Under the pieces are notes generated by a model. That model searched no databases and was not told the DNA's origin. It was given only the letters and a program-made list of their open reading frames with translations. Source: Streptomyces indicus (GTDB taxonomy: Bacteria; Actinomycetota; Actinomycetes; Streptomycetales; Streptomycetaceae). Taken from it: DNA of 64,000 nt. The stretch is taken from positions 35,471 through 99,470 of the forward strand of contig NZ_FNFF01000021.1 of assembly GCF_900100315.1 (NCBI RefSeq), written 5' to 3'. Below, piece by piece: positions 17,284 to 26,073 of this stretch. Every line of letters begins with the position of its first letter. Within the stretch, counting starts at the first letter, position 1. A program made the translations under genes and the position numbers.

Positions 17284-17397
17284 GGTGATCGCTCAGCCCC
17301 GTTCCGTGGTTTCCCCCGCCTGGTCGTTCAAGCCATGCTAACCAGACTGTGAGATGTGACGCAGGACTCGTAGGTCTTTACGTATCCGGGGGCCCCT

Positions 17398-17403
17398 TAC
17401 CCT
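17398..17403 (+). promoter_or_regulatory. -10 element TACCCT for a leaderless purK start
   Basis: TACCCT ends seven bases before the GTG of purK. The GGAGG present lies only two bases from the GTG, too close for a normal ribosome site. Both facts favour a leaderless transcript. Confidence 0.4.
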
Positions 17404-17410
17404 GGAGGAT

Positions 17411-18550
17411 GTGACGTTCCCCGTAGTCGGCATGGTCGGCGGTGGGCAGCTCGCGCGCATGACGCACGAAGCAGGCATCCCGCTCGGCATCAGGTTCAAG
17501 CTCCTCAGTGACACCCCCACGGATTCCGCGGCGCAGGTGGTCGGCGATGTCGTCGTCGGCGACTACCGCGACCTGGAGACGCTGCGCGCGTTCGCCCGCG
17601 GCTGCGACGTGATCACCTTCGACCACGAGCACGTACCGCTCGAGCACCTGCGCGCCCTGGAGGCGGACGGCATCGCCGTACGTCCGGGCCCGGCGGCGCT
17701 CCGGTACGCGCAGGACAAGGGCGCGATGCGCGAGCGCCTCACCGCGCTCGGCGCGCCCTGCCCGCGCCACCGCATCGTGGCCGACGCGGCCGACGTGGTC
17801 GCCTTCGCCGAGGAGGGCGACGGCTTCCCCGTCATCCTCAAGACGGTGCGCGGCGGTTACGACGGCAAGGGCGTGTGGTTCGTACGCTCCGAGGCGGACG
17901 CCGCCGAGCCGTTCAAGGCCGGCGTCCCCGTGCTCGCCGAGGAGAAGGTGGACTTCGTACGGGAGCTCGCGGCCAACGTCGTGCGCTCGCCGCACGGGCA
18001 GGCCGTCGCCTACCCGGTCGTGGAGTCCCGCCAGGTCGACGGCGTCTGCGACACCGTGATCGCACCCGCGCCCGCCCTCGCGGAGGAACTGGCGGGCGAG
18101 GCCCAGGAGTTGGCGCTCCGTATCGCCGACGAACTCGGCGTGGTCGGCCACCTCGCCGTCGAGCTCTTCGAGACGCGCGACGGCCGGATCCTGGTCAACG
18201 AGCTGGCGATGCGCCCGCACAACTCCGGGCACTGGACGATGGACGGCGCGGTGACCTCGCAGTTCGCCAACCACGTCCGCGCCGTGCTCGACCTGCCCCT
18301 CGGCGACCCGCGCCCGCGTGCGACCTGGACCGTGATGGCCAACGTGCTCGGCGGGGACTACCCCGACATGTACTCCGCGTATCTGCACTGCATGGCACGC
18401 GACCCGCAGCTCAAGATCCACATGTACGGCAAGGACGTGAAGCCCGGCCGCAAGGTCGGTCATGTGAACACCTACGGCGACGACTTGGACGATGTGCTGG
18501 AGCGCGCATCGCACGCCGCCGGCTACCTGCGAGGAACAATCGTCGAGTGA
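17411..18550 (+). CDS. purK: 5-(carboxyamino)imidazole ribonucleotide synthase
   Basis: 379-residue ATP-grasp enzyme that converts AIR, bicarbonate and ATP to N5-CAIR in purine synthesis. Visible family blocks are VVGMVGGGQLARM at the N-terminus, the ATP-grasp motif FPVILKTVRGGYDGKGVWFV, EEKVDFVRELAANVVR, and LVNELAMRPHNSGHWTMDG near the metal and ATP site. The GTG start lies seven bases after a -10-like hexamer. Its last bases overlap a possible GTG start of purE, and the two enzymes act consecutively. Confidence 0.96.
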   Translation: MTFPVVGMVGGGQLARMTHEAGIPLGIRFKLLSDTPTDSAAQVVGDVVVGDYRDLETLRAFARGCDVITFDHEHVPLEHLRALEADGIAVRPGPAALRYAQDKGAMRERLTALGAPCPRHRIVADAADVVAFAEEGDGFPVILKTVRGGYDGKGVWFVRSEADAAEPFKAGVPVLAEEKVDFVRELAANVVRSPHGQAVAYPVVESRQVDGVCDTVIAPAPALAEELAGEAQELALRIADELGVVGHLAVELFETRDGRILVNELAMRPHNSGHWTMDGAVTSQFANHVRAVLDLPLGDPRPRATWTVMANVLGGDYPDMYSAYLHCMARDPQLKIHMYGKDVKPGRKVGHVNTYGDDLDDVLERASHAAGYLRGTIVE

Positions 18551-18573
18551 GCAACGCGAACGGAACAAGCGGG

Positions 18574-19101
18574 ATGAGCACGGCACCTGTCGTCGGCATC
18601 GTCATGGGCTCCGACTCCGACTGGCCCGTGATGGAGGCGGCCGCGCAGGCGCTCGCCGAGTTCGAGATCCCGTACGAGGTCGACGTCGTCTCCGCGCACC
18701 GGATGCCGCGCGAAATGATCGCGTACGGCGAGGAAGCCGCGGACCGCGGCCTCAAGGCGATCATCGCGGGCGCCGGGGGAGCGGCCCACCTGCCCGGCAT
18801 GCTCGCGTCGGTGACGCCGCTGCCGGTGATCGGTGTGCCCGTACCGCTGAAGTACCTCGACGGCATGGACTCCCTGATGTCCATCGTGCAGATGCCGGCC
18901 GGCGTCCCCGTCGCCACGGTCTCCGTCGGCGGCGCGCGCAACGCCGGGCTGCTCGCGGCCCGCATCCTCGCCGCGCACGACGCCGAACTCCTCGGCCGCA
19001 TGCGGGAGTTCCAGCAGGAGCTGAACGACCAGGCCACCGAGAAGGGCCGCCGGCTGCGCGCGAAGGCCGAGGGCAACAAGTCCTTCGGCTTCGCCAAGTA
19101 G
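18574..19101 (+). CDS. purE: 5-(carboxyamino)imidazole ribonucleotide mutase
   Basis: 175 residues, the class I PurE length. It moves the carboxyl group of N5-CAIR to give CAIR directly after PurK. Signature segments are VGIVMGSDSDWPVM (phosphate and active-site loop), DVVSAHRMPREM with the catalytic histidine, and IIAGAGGAAHLPGMLAS. An in-frame GTG at 18547 overlaps the purK stop and would add nine residues. I prefer ATG 18574 because family proteins begin near here, but the earlier start is possible and would couple the genes. Confidence 0.95.
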   Translation: MSTAPVVGIVMGSDSDWPVMEAAAQALAEFEIPYEVDVVSAHRMPREMIAYGEEAADRGLKAIIAGAGGAAHLPGMLASVTPLPVIGVPVPLKYLDGMDSLMSIVQMPAGVPVATVSVGGARNAGLLAARILAAHDAELLGRMREFQQELNDQATEKGRRLRAKAEGNKSFGFAK

Positions 19102-19146
19102 CGATCCCCAGGTCAGGCTCATGGTGAGGGTCGTGCCCCCGGCGGT

Positions 19147-19152
19147 TACGTT
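19147..19152 (+). promoter_or_regulatory. -10 element TACGTT for a leaderless dipeptidase start
   Basis: TACGTT ends six bases before the ATG at 19159. The G run between them is too close to the ATG to act as a normal ribosome site. Confidence 0.4.
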
Positions 19153-19158
19153 GGGGGC

Positions 19159-20382
19159 ATGACTTCCTCGCCGGACACCGACCTCGCGCCCTACCTCGCC
19201 GAAGCCCTCGACCTGCTCGCCGAGCACCCGGTCGTCGACGGGCACAACGACCTGCCGTGGGCGCTGCGCCAGCACGCGCGCTACGACCTCGCGCAGTTCG
19301 ACATCGCGGGCGATCTGCGCGGCCGGCTGCACACCGACATCCCGCGGCTGCGGGCGGGCGGCGTGGGCGCGCAGTTCTGGTCGGTGTACGTGCGCAGCGA
19401 CATGGCGGGCGAGGACGCGGTCAGCGCCACCCTCGAACAGATCGACTGCGTCGACCAGTTGCTGGCCGCGTACCCGAAGGACCTCGTCCGCGCGCTGACC
19501 GCCGACGACATGGAGAAGGCGCGCGGCGAGGGCCGTATCGCCTCGCTCAAGGGCGCCGAGGGCGGCCACTCCATCAACAACTCGCTGGCCACGCTGCGGG
19601 CGCTGCACGCGCTCGGCGTGCGCTACATGACGCTCACGCACAACGACAACATCGCGTGGGCGGACTCGGCCACGGACGAGCCGGGCGTGGGCGGGCTCTC
19701 GGCCTTCGGCCGCGAGGTGGTCCGCGAGATGAACCGCACCGGCATGCTCGTCGACCTCTCGCACGTCGCCGCCTCCACGATGCGCGACGCCCTGGACGAG
19801 TCGGCGGCCCCGGTGATCTTCTCCCACTCGTCCTCGCGCGCGGTCTGCGACCACCCGCGCAACATCCCGGACGACGTGCTCGCGCAGCTCCCCGCCAACG
19901 GCGGTGTGGCCATGGCCACCTTCGTCCCGAAGTTCATCCTGCCCGCGGCCGTCGCGTGGACCCAGGCCGCCGACGAGAACATGCGCGCCCACGGCCGCCA
20001 CCACCTCGACACCACCCCCGAGGCGATGGAGATCCACCGCGCCTTCGAGGCCGCCAACCCGCGCCCCATTGCGACCGTCGCCACGGTCGCCGACCACCTC
20101 GACCACATGCGCGAGGTGGCGGGCATCGACCACATCGGCATCGGCGGCGACTACGACGGCACCGCGTTCACGCCCTCCGGCCTGGACGACGTGGCGGGCT
20201 ACCCCAACTTGATCGCCGAGCTCCTGCGCCGCGGCTGGTCCACCGCCGACCTCGCCAAGCTCACCTGGTCGAACGCGGTACGGGCGCTGCGCGATGCGGA
20301 GGACGTGGCCCGGGACCTCCAGTCCCGGCGCGGCCCGTCGAACGCGACGATCGACCAGCTGGACGGTCCGGCCACTTCCTAG
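19159..20382 (+). CDS. M19 membrane-dipeptidase-type metallopeptidase
   Basis: 407-residue binuclear zinc dipeptidase of the renal-dipeptidase family, here cytoplasmic because there is no signal peptide. All metal and substrate residues are present: H29 and D31 in DGHNDLPW, bridging E134 in KGAEGGH, H202 in DLSHV, H223 in FSHSS, and D331 in GIGGDYDG. I recall that the S. coelicolor protein at this position (SCO3058) was characterised structurally as a close bacterial homologue of human renal dipeptidase. It would cleave a range of dipeptides including mixed-chirality ones. A degenerate paralogue follows it. Confidence 0.95.
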   Translation: MTSSPDTDLAPYLAEALDLLAEHPVVDGHNDLPWALRQHARYDLAQFDIAGDLRGRLHTDIPRLRAGGVGAQFWSVYVRSDMAGEDAVSATLEQIDCVDQLLAAYPKDLVRALTADDMEKARGEGRIASLKGAEGGHSINNSLATLRALHALGVRYMTLTHNDNIAWADSATDEPGVGGLSAFGREVVREMNRTGMLVDLSHVAASTMRDALDESAAPVIFSHSSSRAVCDHPRNIPDDVLAQLPANGGVAMATFVPKFILPAAVAWTQAADENMRAHGRHHLDTTPEAMEIHRAFEAANPRPIATVATVADHLDHMREVAGIDHIGIGGDYDGTAFTPSGLDDVAGYPNLIAELLRRGWSTADLAKLTWSNAVRALRDAEDVARDLQSRRGPSNATIDQLDGPATS

Positions 20383-20522
20383 CGTGCGCCGGGGTCCGGG
20401 GGTGGGTGCGTGCGTGTGACGCCGTACCCCCGGACGCACCACTCACCAGGTCGCACGCGCGGGGCCGTGTCACGGTGGGCGATACGCGCAGCCCCCCGCA
20501 CCCCACGTGACCGGAGCCCCCG

Positions 20523-21695
20523 ATGGCGGATCTGCAGGAAGAGTCGCTGGCCCCAGGAGAAGTCGGCAAGCTGGACGAGCCCACGGCGCCGGTCCACGGC
20601 GGCGACGCCGTCCCACCGGAATACGACGAGCCGGCCGTCCCGCAGGACGACCCTGCGCCCACGGAAGCAGACGGCGACACCACCCGCGCCTGCGACCTCT
20701 CCCGCGCCCGCGACCTCCTGGCCCGCCACCCGGTGGCCGACGGTCACAGCGGGCTGCCCTGGGCGCTGCACCAACTCAGCTGGTACGACTTGGAGTTGGG
20801 TGAGAGTGCGCTGCGCACCGACATCCCGCGGCTGCGCGAGGGGGCGGTGGGCGCGCAGTTCTGGTCGCTCGCCCTGCCCGCCGAGGTGCGCGGCGAGCGG
20901 GCCGTCTCCGCCACGCTGGACCTCATCGACCTCGCGGGCCGGGTCATCGCCTCGCACCCCGAGGCGCTGCGGCTGACCCGTACGCCCTCGGACGCCGCCG
21001 ACGCCCGCTCCCACGGCCGGATCGCCTGCCTGCTCGGCCCCGCCGAGGCCCGCGCGCTCGGCGACTCGCTCGGCGCCCTGCGCGCCCTGCACGCACTCGG
21101 CGTCCGCAGCCTCGCCCTGCACTCGACGAGTTGGGCCGCGGGGGCGGGCCTGACCCGCTTCGGCGAGGAGGTCGTACGGGAGTGCAACCGCCTCGGCGTC
21201 CTGCTCGACCTCAGCGGCAGCTCACCGCGCACCGTCGAGCGCACCCTGGCCGTCACGAAGGCCCCGGTGGTCTTCTCGCGCTCGGGTGCCGCCGCCCTCA
21301 CCCCGCACCCGGCGAACGTGGACGACGGGGTGCTGGCCGCGCTGCGCGCGAACAAGGGCCTGTGCATGGTCCCGTGCGCCGCCGAGCGCACCGGCCCGAC
21401 GCTGGCGCGGGTGGCGGACCACCTGGACCATGTCCGCGCGGTGGCCGGGGTCGAGTGCGTCGCCCTGTCCGGTACGTACGACACCGAGGACCGGCCGGCC
21501 CAGGGCGTCGAGGACACCTCCCGCTACCCGGAGCTGGTCGCGGAGCTGCTGCGCCGCGGCTGGACCGAGACCGACCTCGCGCAGCTGACGTGGGGCAACG
21601 TCCAACGGGTGCTCAGGGACACGGAGTTCACGGCCCGCGCGGCCCAGGAACGCAGGCCCCCGTCTACGGCCACTGCGGAGCGGTTGGACGGCTGA
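20523..21695 (+). CDS. M19 dipeptidase paralogue with destroyed metal site (predicted pseudoenzyme)
   Basis: 390 residues: an acidic, Pro-rich N-terminal extension (1-58) then an M19-like barrel that aligns with the preceding gene without frameshifts. Only the first ligand survives (H75 in DGHSGLPW). D31 is replaced by G77, bridging E134 by A174, H202 by G232, H223 by R253 and D331 by T318. A segment of roughly 40 residues after the fourth strand is missing. The frame is intact and codon use is normal, so it looks retained rather than decaying. GGAG lies seven bases before the ATG. A binding or regulatory role for the upstream enzyme is an inference. Confidence 0.9.
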   Translation: MADLQEESLAPGEVGKLDEPTAPVHGGDAVPPEYDEPAVPQDDPAPTEADGDTTRACDLSRARDLLARHPVADGHSGLPWALHQLSWYDLELGESALRTDIPRLREGAVGAQFWSLALPAEVRGERAVSATLDLIDLAGRVIASHPEALRLTRTPSDAADARSHGRIACLLGPAEARALGDSLGALRALHALGVRSLALHSTSWAAGAGLTRFGEEVVRECNRLGVLLDLSGSSPRTVERTLAVTKAPVVFSRSGAAALTPHPANVDDGVLAALRANKGLCMVPCAAERTGPTLARVADHLDHVRAVAGVECVALSGTYDTEDRPAQGVEDTSRYPELVAELLRRGWTETDLAQLTWGNVQRVLRDTEFTARAAQERRPPSTATAERLDG

Positions 21696-21735
21696 GCGGC
21701 CGGGCGGCTGAGCGTCCGGACGGCTGCGTCTGGAC

Positions 21736-21774
21736 GGCTGGGCGCGCCGGCTGGGCGCGCCGGCTGGGCGCGCC
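21736..21774 (+). repeat. three tandem 13-bp units GGCTGGGCGCGCC
   Basis: Exact tandem copies at 21736-21748, 21749-21761 and 21762-21774, each ending in the palindrome GGCGCGCC. They lie after the M19 paralogue stop, among looser GGACGGCTG repeats, between convergent genes. Confidence 0.85.
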
Positions 21775-21860
21775 GGGGGCGATGTCAGTGGGCGGCAGTA
21801 GCCTTGAAAAGGGCACGGCCCCCGGGCGGGAGGGGTTTGTCCGGCGAAGGGGTGGCCACC

Positions 21861-23186
21861 TTACGCCGCCGGACGCCCCATCGCCCGGTACGTCCAGCCC
21901 GCCTCGCGCCACAGGACCGGGTCGAGCGCGTTGCGGCCGTCGAGGATGACGCGCTCGGCCGCGACCGCGCCGAGCGCCGCCGGGTCCAGCTCGCGGAACT
22001 CGCGCCATTCGGTGAGGTGCAGCACGACATCGGCGCCGCGGACCGCGCCGAGCGCGGTGTCGGCGTAGCCCAGCGTCGGGAACAGTTTGCGGGCGTTGTC
22101 CATGCCCTTGGGGTCGTAGACCGTGACCTGGCCGCCCTGGAGGTGGATCTGCCCGGCGACATTGAGCGCCGGCGAGTCCCGTACGTCGTCCGAGTCCGGC
22201 TTGAAGGTCGCACCGAGCACGGCGACGCGCTTGCCCAGGAACGACCCGCCCCCGACCGCCTCGCGCGCCAGCTCCACCATGTGCCCGCGCCGCCGCATGT
22301 TGATCGAGTCGACCTCGCGCAGGAAGGTCAGCGCCTGGTCGGCGCCCAGCTCACCGGCGCGCGCCATGAACGCGCGGATGTCCTTGGGCAGACAGCCGCC
22401 GCCGAAGCCGATCCCGGCCCGCAGGAACTTCTTGCCGATCCGGTCGTCGTAGCCGATCGCCTCGGCGAGCTTCACCACGTCGCCGCCGGCGGCCTCGCAG
22501 ACCTCCGCCATCGCGTTGATGAAGGAGATCTTCGTGGCGAGGAAGGAGTTCGCGGAGGTCTTCACCAGCTCCGCGGTGGGGAAGTCCGTGACCACGAAGG
22601 GCGAGCCCTCGGCGATCGGCGTCGCGTACACCTCGCGCAGGACCTTCTCCGCGCGCTCGCTCCGCACACCCGCCACGAGCCGGTCGGGGTGCAGGGTGTC
22701 CTGGACGGCGAAGCCCTCGCGCAGGAACTCCGGGTTCCACGCCAGCTCCACGCCCTCCGGCAGCAGCTCCGCGAGCCGCGCGGCCGAGCCGACCGGCACG
22801 GTCGACTTGCCGACGACCAGGGACCCCTCCCGTACGACAGGGGCGAGCGAACCGAACGCGGCGTCCACGTAGCTCATGTCGCACGCGTACTCACCGTGCT
22901 TCTGCGGCGTGTTGACGCACACGAAGTGGACGTCGCCGAACGCGCCGACCTCCTCCCAGGAGGTGGTGAACCGCAGCCGCCCGCTCGACCCGGGCAGCCC
23001 CGCCACGTGCCGGGCGAGCAGTTCCTCCAGACCCGGCTCGTACATCGGCACCTTGCCCGCCGAGAGCATCTCGATCTTCTCGGGCACGACGTCGAGCCCG
23101 AGCACCTCGAAGCCGAGCTCCGCCATGGCCGCGGCGTGGGTGGCGCCGAGGTATCCGGTGCCGATCACGGTGATCTTGAGGGACAT
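21861..23186 (-). CDS. UDP-glucose/GDP-mannose 6-dehydrogenase family protein (probable UDP-glucose dehydrogenase)
   Basis: 441 residues with the three domains of the family. The N-terminal Rossmann part is KITVIGTGYLGATHAAAMAELG. The substrate segment (SANSFLATKISFINAMAEV) leads to the catalytic GFGGGCLPKD with C265. The C-terminal UDP-binding part reads VAVLGATFKPDSDDVRDSPAL. It oxidises a nucleotide sugar, most likely UDP-glucose to UDP-glucuronate, using two NAD. AGGAG precedes the ATG. It opens the envelope-polymer region, so its product probably feeds a glycan. Confidence 0.9.
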   Translation of the reverse strand: MSLKITVIGTGYLGATHAAAMAELGFEVLGLDVVPEKIEMLSAGKVPMYEPGLEELLARHVAGLPGSSGRLRFTTSWEEVGAFGDVHFVCVNTPQKHGEYACDMSYVDAAFGSLAPVVREGSLVVGKSTVPVGSAARLAELLPEGVELAWNPEFLREGFAVQDTLHPDRLVAGVRSERAEKVLREVYATPIAEGSPFVVTDFPTAELVKTSANSFLATKISFINAMAEVCEAAGGDVVKLAEAIGYDDRIGKKFLRAGIGFGGGCLPKDIRAFMARAGELGADQALTFLREVDSINMRRRGHMVELAREAVGGGSFLGKRVAVLGATFKPDSDDVRDSPALNVAGQIHLQGGQVTVYDPKGMDNARKLFPTLGYADTALGAVRGADVVLHLTEWREFRELDPAALGAVAAERVILDGRNALDPVLWREAGWTYRAMGRPAA

Positions 23187-23412
23187 GTGCGGTGCTCCTG
23201 TGGATACGGGTCAGGACTGCCGACCGAGCATAGTCGGGGATGCGGAGGGGAACGTTCGTCCGTGGCGCGCGGGCGCTCCGCGCTGTCACCAAGCTCACGT
23301 ATCCCCCGGGGGGCCCACCCCCTAAAATCTGGGTTACTTAACGGTAGTTAGCACCAGTTGTTTGCACCGGCACGCACCGACCGCAGCAGCGGCACCTTGG
23401 GAGTGAGAGAAC
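23187..23412. promoter_or_regulatory. divergent region with TAAC-GGTA-GTTA palindrome
   Basis: TAAC (23339-23342) and GTTA (23347-23350) form a short perfect palindrome in an AT-richer patch upstream of the acyl-CoA dehydrogenase, a plausible TetR-type operator. TGTGGATAC at 23199-23207 is one base from a DnaA box on the minus strand, 13 bases before the sugar dehydrogenase start. Confidence 0.3.
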
Positions 23413-24570
23413 TTGGCGGGAAACGCTGAATTCGACCTGTACCGTCCGGCCGAGGAGCACGACATGCTCCGCGACGCGGTCCGTTCGCTCGCCGAGGCGA
23501 AGATCGCCCCGCACGCGGCCGCGGTCGACGAGGAGGCCCGCTTCCCGCAGGAGGCCCACGACGCGCTCGTGGCCAACGACCTGCACGCCGTGCACGTCCC
23601 CGAGGAGTACGGCGGCGCCGGCGCCGACGCGCTCGCCACGGTCATCGTGATCGAGGAGGTCGCCCGCGTGTGCGCCTCCTCCTCCCTCATCCCCGCCGTG
23701 AACAAGCTGGGCTCGCTCCCGGTCATCCTCTCCGGCTCCGAGGAGCTGAAGAAGAAGTACATGGGGCCGCTGGCCAAGGGCGAGGGCATGTTCTCGTACT
23801 GCCTCTCCGAGCCGGACGCCGGTTCGGACGCGGCGGGCATGAAGACCAAGGCCGTGCGCGACGGCGACTTCTGGGTGCTCAACGGTGTGAAGCGCTGGAT
23901 CACCAATGCGGGCGAGTCGGAGTTCTACACGGTGATGGCCGTGACGGACCCCGAGAAGCGCTCGCGCGGCATCTCGGCCTTCGTCGTCGAAAAGGGCGAC
24001 GAGGGCGTCTCCTTCGGCGCCCCGGAGAAGAAGCTCGGCATCAAGGGATCGCCGACCCGCGAGGTCTACCTCGACAACGTCCGCATCCCCGCCGACCGCA
24101 TGATCGGCGAGGAGGGCACGGGCTTCGCGACCGCCATGAAGACCCTGGACCACACCCGCATCACCATCGCGGCCCAGGCCCTCGGCATCGCGCAGGGCGC
24201 CCTCGACTACGCCAAGGGCTACGTCCAGGAGCGCAAGCAGTTCGGCAAGCCGATCGCCGACTTCCAGGGCATCCAGTTCATGCTCGCCGACATGGCGATG
24301 AAGATCTCCGCGGCCCGCGCGCTCACGTACCAGGCCGCCGCCGCCTCCGAGCGCGGCGACGCCGACCTCACGTACCTGGGCGCGGCCGCCAAGTGCTTCG
24401 CCTCGGACATCGCGATGGAGGTCACCACGGACGCCGTCCAGCTCCTCGGCGGCTACGGCTACACCCGCGACTACCCGGTCGAGCGCATGATGCGCGACGC
24501 CAAGATCACGCAGATCTACGAGGGCACGAACCAGGTCCAGCGCATCGTGATGGCACGCAACCTGCCGTAA
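23413..24570 (+). CDS. acyl-CoA dehydrogenase
   Basis: 385-residue FAD enzyme that introduces the alpha-beta double bond in acyl-CoA. Blocks include EEYGGAGADALATVIVIEE, CLSEPDAGSDAAGMKT and WITNAG at the FAD and substrate site, RKQFGKPIADFQGIQFMLAD, and the C-terminal QLLGGYGYTRDYPVERMMRD followed by IYEGTNQ, whose E370 is the catalytic base. The start is TTG with GGGAG upstream. Gene order recalls M. tuberculosis, where fadE25 stands close to purE and purK. The chain-length preference is not deducible. Confidence 0.94.
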   Translation: MAGNAEFDLYRPAEEHDMLRDAVRSLAEAKIAPHAAAVDEEARFPQEAHDALVANDLHAVHVPEEYGGAGADALATVIVIEEVARVCASSSLIPAVNKLGSLPVILSGSEELKKKYMGPLAKGEGMFSYCLSEPDAGSDAAGMKTKAVRDGDFWVLNGVKRWITNAGESEFYTVMAVTDPEKRSRGISAFVVEKGDEGVSFGAPEKKLGIKGSPTREVYLDNVRIPADRMIGEEGTGFATAMKTLDHTRITIAAQALGIAQGALDYAKGYVQERKQFGKPIADFQGIQFMLADMAMKISAARALTYQAAAASERGDADLTYLGAAAKCFASDIAMEVTTDAVQLLGGYGYTRDYPVERMMRDAKITQIYEGTNQVQRIVMARNLP

Positions 24571-24587
24571 CGACAGCCGCACACACC

Positions 24588-24621
24588 GACGGCGGGCGTC
24601 CCCTTGGGGGCGCCCGCCGTC
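24588..24621. terminator. bidirectional terminator between acyl-CoA dehydrogenase and LCP gene
   Basis: Arms GACGGCGGGCG (24588-24598) and CGCCCGCCGTC (24611-24621) pair perfectly, with further CCCC/GGGG pairing inside. It lies between convergent genes. Confidence 0.75.
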
Positions 24622-24653
24622 TGCTCTGCCGAGACCCGCCGGGGTCGCGACGG

Positions 24654-25955
24654 TCACTCCGTGACGGTGACCTTCTCGTCGTTCTTCAGCTGCTGCACCA
24701 GCTGCTGCACCTTGGCCTTGTCCCAGACCAGGTTGCCGCCGCGGCTGCCCGAGATCGGCATGTTCATCGACTTGCCGTCGCCGCCCGTGATGCCCTTCAT
24801 CGCCCAGAACATCTCGGCCAGGTCGAACAGGCTCATGTCCTTGTCGACGATCAGGGTGTCCAGGCCCGCGCCCATCGTCGGGTAGAGCTTGAAGGGGTTC
24901 AGGACCGTGGTCGGGGTGGCCGCCTCGTTGGCGAGGGCCGCGAGGAACTTCTGCTGGTTCTTCGTACGGTCCAGGTCGCCGCCGGCCAGGCCGTAGCGCT
25001 GGCGGACGAAGGCCAGGGCCTGCTCGCCGTTCATCTCGTGCGTGCCCGGCTCGAAGTCCGCGCCGGACTTCTTGTCCTTCATGGGCTTGTCGACCTTGAT
25101 CTCCACACCGCCGACCGCGTCCACGATCTTCGCGAAGCCGCCGAAGCCGATCTCCGCGTAGTGGTCGATCTTCAGGCCGGTGTTGTGCTCGACCGTGCGC
25201 ACGAGCAGCTCGGGGCCGTCCTCGGCGTACGCCGCGTTGAGCTTCACGCGGCGGCCGGTGTTCGGGAAGGTCTTGCCGGACTCCGAGCCCACGAAGGACG
25301 GGATCTCGACGTCCGAGTCACGGGGCAGCGAGATCATCGTGTTCCCGTTGTCCCCGACGTGCAGGATCATCATCGAGTCCGTGCGCTTGCCCTCGGCGGA
25401 GCCGGTGTGCAGGCGCTTCTTGTCCTCGGCGGACAGCCCCTCACGGCTGTCGGAGCCCACGATCAGATAGTTCGTGCCCTCGCCGCCGCCGGGCCGCTCG
25501 ATCACCTTCGACAGGTCGACCTCGCGCTTGAGCTTGGAGTCGGCCCAGAAGTACGTGGCGACGGACCACACCAGCATGACCGCGACGAGCGTGATCAGAC
25601 CGATCTTGATACGGCGCTTCCAGTCGGGCGCCGGCCGGCCCGCGGCGTAGTAGCCGTCGTCCCCGCCGCGTCCCGCACCGCCCCGGCCGCCGCGGGACGT
25701 GCCGCCGTACACCTGGCCGTCGCTGTAGCCGCTGTCGTAGCCGGCGCGTCCGTCGTCGTACCCGCCCTCGTAGCGGTCGTCGTGACCGCCGTACGCGGGC
25801 TGCGACGGGACACCGTACGACGGTGCGGCCTGAGGGGCCTGACCGCGCTGGACATGGCGCATCGTGCGCGCGCCCTCCGGCTGCGCACTGCTCGCGCCGC
25901 GTCCGTATCCACGGTTGCGGTCGTCACCACTCCACCCCTGGGGCCAGTCATTCAT
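24654..25955 (-). CDS. LCP-family glycopolymer ligase 1
   Basis: 433 residues: a Gly/Tyr/Asp-rich cytosolic N-terminus, a transmembrane helix (about 117-137), then an extracellular LytR-CpsA-Psr domain from about 158. LCP motifs are visible: LIVGSDSREG, DSMMILHV, ISLPRDSDVEIP, VKLNAAYAEDGPELLVRTVE, and MNGEQALAFVRQRYGLAGGD with the catalytic-site arginines. These enzymes transfer polymers from undecaprenyl phosphate carriers to peptidoglycan. There is no C-terminal LytR_C domain. The frame is open to 26075, but the protein-like start is the ATG at 25955. Here CACACT lies six bases upstream and only a close G-run is present. Confidence 0.92.
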   Translation of the reverse strand: MNDWPQGWSGDDRNRGYGRGASSAQPEGARTMRHVQRGQAPQAAPSYGVPSQPAYGGHDDRYEGGYDDGRAGYDSGYSDGQVYGGTSRGGRGGAGRGGDDGYYAAGRPAPDWKRRIKIGLITLVAVMLVWSVATYFWADSKLKREVDLSKVIERPGGGEGTNYLIVGSDSREGLSAEDKKRLHTGSAEGKRTDSMMILHVGDNGNTMISLPRDSDVEIPSFVGSESGKTFPNTGRRVKLNAAYAEDGPELLVRTVEHNTGLKIDHYAEIGFGGFAKIVDAVGGVEIKVDKPMKDKKSGADFEPGTHEMNGEQALAFVRQRYGLAGGDLDRTKNQQKFLAALANEAATPTTVLNPFKLYPTMGAGLDTLIVDKDMSLFDLAEMFWAMKGITGGDGKSMNMPISGSRGGNLVWDKAKVQQLVQQLKNDEKVTVTE

Positions 25956-26060
25956 GCCCCCAGTGTGCAGGGTGGATAAAGGCGTACGACAAGGGATGCC
26001 GTGAAACCGGGCCAGTGCTGTTGCACACCTGACACAAAGCACCCACGACCAGGCCAGACA

Positions 26061-26066
26061 TAGAGT
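26061..26066 (+). promoter_or_regulatory. -10 element TAGAGT for a leaderless thioesterase start
   Basis: TAGAGT ends seven bases before the ATG at 26074. The GGAGGG between them leaves only one base before the ATG, so initiation at the transcript 5' end is the simpler reading. Confidence 0.45.
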
Positions 26067-26073
26067 GGAGGGC

